NCBI GenBank assembly: GCA_036821485.1
Contig: DAISJM010000031.1
Span: forward strand, 1 to 37,411
Source: DAISJM01 sp036821485
Lineage (GTDB): Bacteria; Verrucomicrobiota; Kiritimatiellia; CAIQIC01; JAGNIJ01
Direction of reading: 5' to 3'
DNA length: 37,411 nt
Made by a program: the position numbers and the translations under genes. Positions 9,201 to 17,700 of the stretch are shown piece after piece. The notes below the pieces were generated by a model. It was given only the letters and a program-made list of their open reading frames with translations, searched no databases and had not been told where the DNA came from. The number at the start of each line of letters is the position of its first letter. Positions within the stretch are counted from its first letter, which is position 1.

Positions 9201-11611
9201 GGAGTCAGGTGACGCTGGGCCGGCTGGCCGGCAATATTGTTCGTGTCGTTCGGGTTGTGGTAGACCCAGCTTGCGGTGTAGGTGCTGTTCCAATCATTGA
9301 CCCCGTCGCTCTGGTTTGTCGTGAGCCCCGTACCGATAACGGCGACATAGGTCTCCGCTCCCGGCGAGCCGATCTTGTCACGGCCCGAGTCGACGGCGGC
9401 GAACTTCTCGGGATACTGCCGCTGAACAAAGTCGGCCTGCTCGTAGCCGAGATATACGTCCGTGCTCAGCGCGGGCGGGTTGTCACGGCCGTCGCCGTCC
9501 AAATCCACGCCGCTGTCCAACTTCATCAGGACATTCGCCGCCGAGCCGTCCACGCGCGCGACGAAGCGCAGATTCGTCGCAACCGTCACGCGGGGCACGA
9601 GATAGGTATACGAATAGTCCGAGGCATTGGAGTCGGCAACATTGTACGGGTTGAAATCGGCGTCGCCGTTCGGGCCGTCTTTGCGGACCACACCGACCAT
9701 GTCGCACTCGCGGCCATTCTCATAAATCGTGACGGGTTTTCCGCCGCCGGCCGACCAGAGCGTTGACTCTTCGGGGCTCCGCCACGAGAAAGCGAAGTAG
9801 CCGCCGGAGGGAACGATGATCGGACTGTAGTCGTCCTTGTTGCGCACCTTGCCGCCATTCACCCGCGCATAAAATCCGCCGCCGTAGAACGAGTAGTTGT
9901 AGAGATAGGCGCCCTCGGGGAAAGACGTGTAGAAGGCTTCCATCGATTGTCCGCTCGTCCACCCGCGCGCCAGCGCAAACAGCAAAATACAGTTGCCGGC
10001 GGTGTCGGCGCCGTCGATGCGCTCATACGCCAGCAGGTCCTGGTTTCCCCATCTCGCCTTTTGCCAGCCGCGCGCGAAGTTTCGATTGATGTTCAGCAGG
10101 TTCAGCATGTAGTACGTGTGCCACTGGCCGAGGAACGGCACGTAGGACGGTTTGGGAAACCAGTCGGGCGCTCCGGCATGACGCATGCCGTCCGTGTAGA
10201 CGATCGGAATCCCGGCGCGCGTGAGGATGAGCGCGTGGGCAGAGCTGTAGTGGCCGTCCCACAGGTAGTTGTTGTCGTGACTCATCACGTACATCATGCC
10301 GGCGTCGACTCCGTACGAGCCCCACCCCGGCTGATCCATGCCCGAGAGGTTGCTCCCCACGTTGTCCTTGATGCCGTTCACCACCCCGTCGTGCGCGATG
10401 CGCATCCCCGCGTTGGCGTAGCCGTCGTAACCCGGCGGCGGACTGAGATGTTCGCCGTACAACAGCGCGTCGTCGCGCGGACTCTGATCGCCGAAACACG
10501 TGTCGCGATGGTTGTTCCAGTCACTGTAGCCGTGCGTGACGTTGAACTGCTCCTGGATCTGACCGGTGTAGCCCCAGTTCAGAAAGTCCTTGCTCGCGCC
10601 GGTGTCGCCGAAGAAGTAGGACGGGACGTGTTTCACGGCGTCGAGCCGGAAGCCGTCGCACTTCGACTGGTCGATGAACCAGCGGATCGCACGGAACAGC
10701 ATGGTGTTCACGTCCTCGGCCACGGGATTGCCCATGTCGTATTTGCCGTTGCCGTAGCCCCATTGTGCCGTCCGGCGCCAGGAAACGGACGGATCAATGC
10801 CCGTGTCCGTGAACGGCTCGCTGGCCTCGCCGACATCGTGCTGCCCATTGCCGTTGGTGTCGGTCCAGTCAAACCGCCCGTTCGAATTCGTGTCTTGGTA
10901 CGGCTCCTTGTTCGCAAAGGTGTAGACCGCCTCGTTCGCCCAGTTCGTGGCAATCGGGAGATCCGTGTCGTAGTAGTACTCCGGGTTGTCCGGGTGTCGC
11001 ACGCCCCAGTATTTCGGAAACTGCGCGCCTTCGTAGGGACCGAAGCTCTCGTTGACCGGCGTCTCCTGCGCAATGTCGAGCCCGAACGGATTGCGATGCT
11101 GCACCTGCCATTCGTCGTTCCAGTTCGGCCAGTCGGGCATTTTGCGAAACGTGCCGTCGGAGCGAACCATCAGGTGGAAATCCTCCGGGACAAATCCGGG
11201 CTGACACGTGATCGGCGTGTTCTCGTCGTAGCCGGGAATCGGCCCGCCGTTGTGCGCCATGACGTTGTCGAAGTAGACGCGGATCCCGAAGCGATGCGCC
11301 GTCTCGACCATGTTCTTCAGATCGTCGCCGGTGCCGTAGCGGGTCGGCACGCCGCCCATCTGATCCTTCGTGCCGATATCGAACCGGTCGAACGTGTCAA
11401 AGCCGACGGAAAGTTGGCCACCCGCCTTGAACGGCGGCGGAAGCCAGAGCGCCGTGTAACCCGCCTCAGCCAATTCGGGCATGCGCTCGGCGATCTCGTT
11501 CCAGCTCGTGTTGAAATATTGAAGGATGACTTCCGCGGAAGCAGGGAGAGCACCTGCGGCCATCAGAACGACGGCCACCACAGCCACGAACCACTTTCTA
11601 TTCCTTTTCAT
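3290..11611 (-). CDS. Giant secreted GH13 / GH57-like alpha-glucan hydrolase fusion, 2773 aa (paralogue 1)
   Basis: Predicted secreted enzyme acting on alpha-glucans. After a signal peptide (about 1-26, ending ASA), a GH13 domain shows region I FDNVMAHN (114-121), nucleophile D324 in GFRLDAVKH, acid/base E387 in YGEHL and D446 in SHDNN. A beta module with YYTTDGQTWPEGAGG lies near 810-900 and DxDxDG calcium-type repeats at about 1350-1640. A GH57-like half follows: H1949 in HGNQ, H2040 in STFSDHMLPYF and probable nucleophile E2079 in FWTPER, then a helical part and a beta domain around LDGENEYLLYNDR (about 2400). A DWDGDG motif (about 2640) precedes a C-terminal beta domain ending FYRVRVQL. 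A 40-residue Asp/Asn-rich insert (233-276) is absent from the neighbour at 11780-20233. GH13 is confident; GH57 assignment rests on motif spacing only. The 14-bp operator at 11620-11633 lies 8 nt before the ATG. Confidence 0.9.
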   Translation of the reverse strand: MKRNRKWFVAVVAVVLMAAGALPASAEVILQYFNTSWNEIAERMPELAEAGYTALWLPPPFKAGGQLSVGFDTFDRFDIGTKDQMGGVPTRYGTGDDLKNMVETAHRFGIRVYFDNVMAHNGGPIPGYDENTPITCQPGFVPEDFHLMVRSDGTFRKMPDWPNWNDEWQVQHRNPFGLDIAQETPVNESFGPYEGAQFPKYWGVRHPDNPEYYYDTDLPIATNWANEAVYTFANKEPYQDTNSNGRFDWTDTNGNGQHDVGEASEPFTDTGIDPSVSWRRTAQWGYGNGKYDMGNPVAEDVNTMLFRAIRWFIDQSKCDGFRLDAVKHVPSYFFGDTGASKDFLNWGYTGQIQEQFNVTHGYSDWNNHRDTCFGDQSPRDDALLYGEHLSPPPGYDGYANAGMRIAHDGVVNGIKDNVGSNLSGMDQPGWGSYGVDAGMMYVMSHDNNYLWDGHYSSAHALILTRAGIPIVYTDGMRHAGAPDWFPKPSYVPFLGQWHTYYMLNLLNINRNFARGWQKARWGNQDLLAYERIDGADTAGNCILLFALARGWTSGQSMEAFYTSFPEGAYLYNYSFYGGGFYARVNGGKVRNKDDYSPIIVPSGGYFAFSWRSPEESTLWSAGGGKPVTIYENGRECDMVGVVRKDGPNGDADFNPYNVADSNASDYSYTYLVPRVTVATNLRFVARVDGSAANVLMKLDSGVDLDGDGRDNPPALSTDVYLGYEQADFVQRQYPEKFAAVDSGRDKIGSPGAETYVAVIGTGLTTNQSDGVNDWNSTYTASWVYHNPNDTNNIAGQPAQRHLTPLPQNAVNSNITVWVKVGHSGQFTRVHFYYTTDGQTWPEGAGGGGIKTTQVKEMTLGGADAADGTVQWWTTTLPAMTNGAILRYKIGTSKRQGENGVGWDVAFPNSWNDITRKTSMMGEWRVTNFNAATAPYFPNADYGVMSTGLVEGTHVLSVRAFLGRSDGAAIYNTFVQTFYLDAATPSGAIIYPASDGDTLYGSRYGLVVRGDRTVKEAWYRITDTETNNDDSATGASYGNGAWVKAVQVSANPWTKTPYPNEWRFDYVNIPASNSATIEVRLCEITSSTNMSLGDAAGHFTTLTRTVNTRGPDVRMYIAWPPVDGQVVGAGYGLKAYFSKALADGISSNDLINCFTLSIDSNVQARSSYNIVYNETWDYHALAFAIPNLYDGVPDHQHTIEVLFNRDPYPELAAYRRILAQPVDTPYMDFVTPPILDDQQNPFYITFPDVAAPTTNDRQYTVQVEVASTAQDVNVYFTIGTGTLAEVAGNPATNGNLKTWDFLWSFPLTNNAADIEGTFQLRADADVDGNTNTVEAYVLRDVRVILRETVNSNTNDADDDDDGLSDYNEATPRELPSTDFSTWNNGDVHVWYIYGKTKPQSPDSDGDGLPDGLECGWRNADTNQTDTAVDTDGDGFKNFIGDLDPPFYNTADNYGKVPGVSAPDQGSKTDLKAGSTTDPNNPDSDYDGLPDGVEDANRNGWVDGDGAIIQPDWEPWLERDWPDRSLDASDTWTETDPNNADTDDDDLSDGWGEDKDFNGRIAGDTNSNRVYDAGEEWAETDPLNRDTDGDGLPDGWEVSYNLDPLDNGSNSLRTATAGDGSVTNGAAGDPDEDGISNLSELISGTNPRWPDSGEPPPQGQIIIGTGTPVTVGAVLNRNEFTDWTYRDLIALDPYDVLEQSSGGDVYYRPWASDGLESSRDLVAFYAHDGGSISNGGDGTFCFRVDMHNLQARAEDSGLDIYVVIDTGNKAVGERKLVDGVDCLTDMRWEVTVAVYDGNNGTVYVNKPGSWDTTTLADDIVISPDDVEARTKAHANGFKKAYFNSDLDSVEFSISRQALIDAGWNGNPASLSYQVFTTRDGTVDGPGELDGPDIQDSIRTDWIAEDFAGIEKGDVDRLRYEGRIALTTLSQWVGINADNDRGKRIKIISLVHGNQHNQPGRVIQNYVNTGAGGGYYRPLDVHQAYGVPVTMHITPTLASALQWARVDTNVSPAWRDGPALNRRIGDLAATGVVDLVASTFSDHMLPYFTKEFNSNNVALADEFLASIYGAGSVSRKVFWTPERLVDADVLSKITALGFSYTFIDQVQHLRQWFGYNSSVGEDAYRVNRINGVKCVAISGRANEFRFSTEDNGPAMQFREILNRRARTGYWSGQHPQVLTLFYNWEDFTDLGQANAYDKIIRWLASRGWVELVTPDAIADQEIDISLPPDATGDAWNEVDRGTGLTLEKVSHDWVQYSSQDNYDNWYMGSGLNQGLNGHRFQIRPGTNLPSDYGMLYYGGIVSTAWDRVVSLPGGGLSKLAQAVMYASVFETAYHNQSQNPVNMSKFAIGDFAYPDTSYDTLADFSRIAQSQTRMAAVYQRVDQWESIAAQLTNTQTAAEDVDLDGENEYLLYNDRLFGLFERSGGRLIAVWVRDILGGEVFQASGNLAAYAGSDNEEEGATNILANGSIGSFRTSCLKDWWAGTTKYVNDLYAFSDRTNGWRATSSDGAIVKLVTLAPKSWKFNVSYTVGGVLAGQTLYIRNGFSPNLYDLLLNGQQTLGGEVNDGAQVRVVNTNYSTTVEAFAGYHDLGNTAAFNAVARDDGNGYTNYSLRMRNQAQTHQVELFGTNSFSFSLGFRATPSDWDGDGMPNTYEDVQGFGALSNADGAADADLDLVPNAHEYIAGTDPKNINDFLSATVANPSPTGIVVRFATKQNRDYFISYQNTSLLSQSWSVANSNAILGTGGTVQWLDDGALTDPDPSQVTNRFYRVRVQLPQ
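6690..7560 (-). repeat. DxDxDG (thrombospondin type 3-like) repeats of the 2773-aa amylase
   Basis: Residues about 1350-1640 carry at least six acidic units such as DSDGDGLPDGLE, DTDGDGFKNF, DSDYDGLPDGVE and DTDGDGLPDGWE. They are expected to bind calcium and form a stiff rod between the GH13 half and the GH57-like half. The same array at 15230-16050 in the paralogue keeps the order and many identical units. Confidence 0.85.
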
Positions 11612-11614
11612 GGC

Positions 11615-11665
11615 ACCAGCTAAAACGTTTTACCTATATGATACACAGACCCGCAAAAATGTGTA
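11615..11665 (-). promoter_or_regulatory. Predicted promoter of the 2773-aa amylase gene
   Basis: On the minus strand a -10 TATCAT (11643-11638) lies 16 nt after a weak -35 TACACA (11665-11660). The expected start of transcription is near 11631, inside the operator at 11620-11633. The same TATCAT hexamer serves as the -10 upstream of the paralogous gene starting at 20233. Confidence 0.5.
11620..11633. promoter_or_regulatory. LacI-type operator CTAAAACGTTTTAC
   Basis: A 14-bp site with a perfect 12-bp palindromic core (TAAAACGTTTTA) and central CG, as bound by LacI/GalR proteins. It overlaps the predicted start of transcription and ends 8 nt before the ATG of the 2773-aa amylase. It matches the sites at 20305, 33328 and 33350. 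Confidence 0.7.
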
Positions 11666-11714
11666 GATCATAATATCCGGGCGCCCCCGCCGCTGCCTGA
11701 ACCCCACTTTCCCT

Positions 11715-11743
11715 CTGTCATTCCGAGGCTGCCGAGGGATCTC
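11715..11743. repeat. REP-like element (CATTCCGAG...CCGAGGGATCTC type)
   Basis: In the 168-nt gap between the two giant genes, the run from CTGTCATTCCGAGG to GGGATCTC resembles the widespread intergenic repeat usually written TGTCATTCCGAGCGAAGCGAGGAATCTC. Its minus-strand translation reads RSLGSLGMTEG, a peptide often seen where this repeat is mistaken for a gene. Only one copy is visible here, so the assignment rests on recall of the family. Confidence 0.5.
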
Positions 11744-11779
11744 CGGCCTCCTCGCCATGCGTGGAATTTCAGAAGGCGT

Positions 11780-14700
11780 CTATTGCTGCAACTGGACACG
11801 AATACGATAGAAGCGGTTCGTGACCTGCGCAGGATCCGGGTCCGTCGCCGCGCCGTCATCCAGCCATTGAACCGTGCCGCCCGTTCCGGCGATGGCGTTG
11901 CTGTTTGCCGTCGCCCACGACTGACTGAGCAGCGACGTATTCTGGTAACTCACAAAGTACTCGCGTTTCAGTTTGGTCGGGAACCGCACGACGATCCCCG
12001 TCGTTGACGGGTTTGCCACCGAGCCGCTCAGGAAGTCATAGATGTTGTTCGGATCGGTGCCGGCAATGTACTCCTGGTTGTTCGGAACCAGATCCAGATC
12101 GGCGTCGGCCGTGCCATCACCATTGCTCTGCGAGTTGAAGCTGGCGGCATCCTCGAAGATGTTCGGCATGCCATCGCCGTCCCAGTCCGACGGCACGGCC
12201 TCAAACCCGAGCGAGAAGGCAAAGCTGTTCGTGCCCACCATTTCCACCTGGTGCGTCTGCGCCTGGTTGCGCATGTTGACCGTGTTGAAGAGAACACTCT
12301 TCGACGGGTCGTCATCCACCGCGCCCGTGTTGAACCCGGCGTTGTGCCCTGCATCCGCATAGCCGATCGTCGCGATGACGGTCGTCTCGTAGTTGGTGTT
12401 CTTGAGCGTCATCACCCCGGCGCCATGCTGCTCGCTGCCCAGAGTGCTCTGGCCGCGCATGATCAAGTCAAACAGGTTCGGCGAGAGACCGTGCCGCACG
12501 TAAAGCGGCTGGCCGGACATCGAGCCGGACATTGCATACTGCACCTCGAACTTCCACGACTTCGGCGCCAGCGTGATGGTCTTCCGCACGGCATTGTCGG
12601 ACGAGGTCAACCGCCAGCCGTTGGTCCAGTACGTCGCCGAGTAGAAATCGTTGATATACTGATTGCCGTTGGCGGAAGCCCACCAGTCCTTCAAACAGGA
12701 GGTGCGGAACGCCACAACCGTGCCGTTACTTTCGACGTTGTAGGTGCCTTCGTATTCGGTGGACGAGCCCGGGTAACCGACCAGATTGCCCGCTGCCTGC
12801 AGCACGCGGTCGTAGAGGAAGTCGCGAACCCAGACACCAATGAGACGGCCGCCGACACGCTCAAAGAGCCCGAAGACGCGATCGTTGTAGAGCAGGTACT
12901 CATCCTCGCCGTCGAGGTCCACGTCCTCATTCGAAGCTTGCACGTTGGTCATCCCGGACGCCGCAGCGGCCCAGTCATCCACGCGCTCGACGATGGCTGC
13001 AAGCCGCGTCTGCGACTGCGCGTAACGCGAGAAGTCGGCAAGGTGTTCGTAGTCGGTGTCCTGGTAAATATACTCGCCCGTGCTGAAGCGGGCGGTTCCG
13101 CCGCTGCCGTTGGTCTGGTTGTGATAGGCCGTCTCGAATACCGAGGCGTGCAGCACGCTGCGCGCAAGCTTGCCGATGTTGGTATCGGCTATGCTCGCAA
13201 CCTGCACCCAGGTGTCGGTGATGAGCCCCGCGAAGTACATCATGCCGTAGGCAGACGACATGCTGACGCCGGGCCGAACCTGGAACTTGTTGGTCTGAAG
13301 GCCTTCCTCGTAAGTCGAGCCGGTATACCAGTTGTCGTAATTCGTCTCCGTGGCATGGTGCAACCAGTCGTACGCCACCTTCGTGCGCGTGGCGGTCCCG
13401 CGATCCTCGATGTACCAGTGATCGCCCCAGCCATCCCACGTCTTGTCCACAAGGCCCGCCGCAACATCCTCAAGACCGACGATCTCAATCCAAGGATGAT
13501 TCGCGAGCCAGATCACGTTGCGATCATAGGCGTTGGCATCTCCCAGGGTCCCGAAGTCCTCCCAGTTGCTGACCATCGTCACGACCTGGTCCTGCGTGCC
13601 ACTGCGCGCCTTGCGGCTGAGCAGCGAGCGCAGCGCCGTGGGCAACCCGCCGTCGGTGTTGCTGAACCGGTACTGCGATGCACCGTCGTTCATGACGAAG
13701 CAGTTCACGCCGTTGAATTTGTTGATGCGATAGCCGCCGTCGCCCAGCGCCGTCGCACGACCCTGCCAGTGCCACATGTGCGTCATCTGATCGATCAGCG
13801 TGTACTCGTAGCCGAGATCACTGATCTTGTTCAGCACGTCGCCATCCAGTACGCGCTCCGGCGTCCAGAAAACCGTGTTGGTTTTTTGCACGAAGCCGTA
13901 GACCTGGCCCAGCACTTCGTTGGCCAGCGCGACGTTGTCTCGGTTGAACTCCTTGGTGAAGTACGGGAGGATGTGGTCCGAGAACGTACTGCCCAGCAGG
14001 TACACCACGTTGGTTTCGTACAGCCGGCGAATCCAATCGTTGAAGGCCGGCCCGCTGGCGTAGTAGTTCGTGCGCCACGATTCGGCAACACCCGGATCGG
14101 TTCTCGCCCATTCCAGCGCCGAGGCCAGCGTCGGCGTGATGTGAAGGTTGAGCGGCACGTCATACAGTTCGTGCACCGCCAGCGGCCGGTTGTAACCCGC
14201 GCCCGCGCCGTCATTGATGTAATCCTGAATCACGCTGCCGGGCTGGATCGCCTGGTTGCCGTGCACGACCATCGCCACCTTGGCACGGCCCGCATGAGCG
14301 TCGCCGGCCCACCAGTAGCTCAGCACGTTCTTGATGCTCGCCTGCGACATCCAGTAATCCTCGGCCACATCGTCGTCGTAGATCGTGTCCCTCACGTCGT
14401 TGCGGCCGCCGATGTCGCCGCCACCGGCCGCGCCGTCCGTGCCGCATGAATTGCAGGTTCCATCCTTCGTCACAAAGCACTGGAAGTGCAGGCTGCTCAT
14501 GTTGCCCAACCAACCCGGCAGGGCATCGCGACTGATGGAGAACTCCACGGCATCGAGCGAGGAATTGAAATAGGCATCGCGGAACCCGTCCGTCCGGGTC
14601 TGGTCGCGACGCTCGACGCCGAAGGGCGTCAGGTTGTATCCATGGGCCACCGTCGTGGAATTGCTCGCCGGGTTCGTGTCGACATATACCGCGCCCATGC

Positions 14701-17700
14701 CCGACTGGTAGACGGCCACGACGCACTCCCACCGGTTGCTGGTCATCAGGTCTACATCGTCCGGCAACGCCATTTCGCCCGCGGCCGGATTGCCCGTGTC
14801 GACCACGACGTAGATATCGAGATTGCCTTCTTCCGCCAACGGCGCCAGGTCCTGGAAGTCCACGCGGAAATAGAATTTCCCGTCGCCGCCGCTGCCGATG
14901 TCGCCGCCGTCGTGGGCATAGAACGCGACGATATCGCGGGACGAATCGAATCCATCGTACGCCATGTAGACATCGCCCTGCTGGTTGTTGCCCCCGTCGC
15001 CTTCGTACTCGTCGAGCACGAGGCAGTCCTCCCACGTCCAGTCTCTGAATTCGGAGTAGTTCGTACCGGTGCCGGTCAACACACCGATGACTTCGCCGCG
15101 GCCAATGTTGATCGCGGTGTTGGTCTGCGTCTCGGCCGTGTCGGGTATGCGCGGGTTCGTCCCATTCTGGTATTCCAGCAGGTTGCTGTAGGCGTTGGTC
15201 ACGCCGCCCTGCACGATAAAGTCACCGTCCGGATTGCCGCTGGCCCCATTTGTCGGATTGCCGTCACCCGCCGTTGCCGTGCGGAGACTGTCGCTTCCGT
15301 TATCCAGCGCATCCAGCCCGTACCGCGTTTCCCAGCCGTCGGGCAGGCCGTCGTCATCCGTATCCGGGTCCAGCGGATTGCTTTCCGACCACGCCTCGCC
15401 GGTGTCGTAGACACGGTTGGAGTTCGTGTCGCCGTCAATGCGGCCGTTGAAGTTCGTGTCTTCGCCGTAACCGTCACTCGCGCCATCGCCATCCGTGTCG
15501 GAGTTGTTCGGGTCGGTTTCCAGCCACGCCGAATCCCATCCCTTGTCCGGCCAGTTGGTGCGCGTGGATTTGTCCTGGCCCGGATACAACGGCAGTCCGT
15601 CACCATCCACCCATCCGTTGCGATTGGCGTCCTCAACGCCATCCGGCAATCCGTCGTAATCGGAATCGGGGTTGCTCGGGTCCGTCGTGGTGCCGGCAAT
15701 GAGCTTGGTGCGCGAGTCATAGAACACATAGCCCGGCACCCCCGAGTTGTCCGGCACGGTGTTGTAGAACGGGGGATCGATATCGCCGAGGAAGTTCTTC
15801 CACCCATCGCCGTTGGTATCCGTATTTGTATCGGTCTGCCCCACATCGACCGGCGCGCGCCAGCCGGACTCGAGACCGTCAGGCAATCCGTCGCCATCGG
15901 TGTCGGGAAGCAATGGATCGGTCTTGCCGTAGATGTACCAGATGTGAACCTGCCCGTTGTTCCACGTTTCCGGATTCGTGTCCGGCAGGTTGGTCGGCGA
16001 CGTCTCGTTGGTGTCGTAGAGCCCGTCGTCGTCGTCATCGTAGTCGTTGGTCGAGGCGGCCACCATCTCGCGGAAGAGCACCGTGACACCCCGTTGCGCG
16101 CTGGCCTCAACCGTGTTGGTATTGCCATTGGTGTCAACGTTGGCCACAAACGAGAAGTAACCCTCCGTCATGTTCGTCCACAGGAAACTCCAGTATTGCT
16201 TGCTGCCCAGCGTGTACGGGTTCGGGTCGATGCGGTACACGGACTTCCCGGAGCCGGTCGTACCCGGATACGTCGTCGTCAGCGTCAGCACGTTGCTCGC
16301 CACCACCTGTGAGACCGTGAGGAAGTTGGTCTCGATCTTGATCAGACTGCCCGCGCCGACCTGGGAATCAAACATCGTCGACGCACCGGTGACCGTGCTG
16401 GAGCCATAGACCACCGACACCGTGCCCGTGAGCAGGTTGGAAACGCTCGTGTAGGGCACCGTGTAACCGGATGACCCATTGATGAAAGCGAGCCAGAGCT
16501 TCTGCGCGGAGAGATCCGTCTCCACGCGGATGCTGTACTGGCGCTGCGTGGCCGCAGGCGAAGCGACATCGGGCAACACAATCGTGAAGGGCTGGCCGTC
16601 CGAATTCACTTCCGGCGGATCGGTGATCTGCACAAGAATCTTCGCCGCGCTCGGCAGCGCCGTGACGTAGCGATTCACCTGGCGCGTGACACCCCCGTCC
16701 GTCTCCAGCGTGAAGGTCAGGAGATGCAGGAAATTCGTATCGCCGTTGTACAGGTCGGGCAAGTTGAATTCGATCTGTCCCAGCCCTCCGCCGATGTCGC
16801 GCGTAATGTTGTAATAATCGCGCCCCTGCGCGGAGCCATCGATGCTGACCAGGAACTTGTTCCGCATCGTCTCATCGTCATAGCCATCCACAAGCGACTG
16901 GCTGAACTTGACGCGGGTCGTCCAGCCCGAAGCCACGGAAGTGCCGTCCTGGGTCGGCCAGTCGAACGCGAATGTGGTGGTCGGCGCCGAGGCGGTGATG
17001 TTCCGCTCCAGCGTGGTGTAGTGGCCCACCGCGTCGGAGAGATTGAGATTGGTGGAGGACGACAACTCGACCAGCTTGACGCGGATCTTTGCCGTGCCCG
17101 TGGTGGGGATCAGCAGATACGAGAAGCGAAACTCCTTCGGATAGGGGCTGCTGATGTAAAGGCTGGGGGTTACCTCGTAGGCCTTGGCCCAGTCTGTCTG
17201 ACCCACCTTGTTCGTCCCGTTGCCGAAGTTGTTTGTCGCGGTCCCCGTGTCGTTGCCCGCATCGGCATCCTCGACGTTGTACCAGACCTCGCGGACCGTA
17301 TCATCGGCGCGCACAACAAGGCCATACTCACTCTGGTAGAGCGTGTCGCCCTCCGACGGATATTTCACCGTACCCGTCGGCGTCGATGCATCGAAGTAGA
17401 ACGGCTGCACAAAGGTGTTGTAGATCGATGCCTTGCCGCTGCGATCCAGGAATGCGCGCGCGCTGATCACGTGGAAGCCTTCCACCAACCCGGTGCTGAC
17501 AACACCGAAGTCGTTGTCGGGCCGGTAGGCGATGGTCTTCGCATTGAAGTAGTCGCTTGTCCACACACCCATCATCGGCGTCTTGCGCGCGACATTCGCG
17601 CCGGTATCGGGCTTGACGCAGTCCCACGGAAACTCGGTTGAACCATCCTGGAGCCGGAAGCCGCCGATCTTGTAGCGGAACACCGTACCGCTGCTCATCG

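Noticed and set aside
9947..16312. Long plus-strand open frames (558, 732 and 608 codons) opposite the giant amylases
   Set aside because: They are rich in Arg, Val and His, have no recognisable domain, and lie antisense to proteins with clear catalytic motifs. They are side effects of high GC at codon position three.
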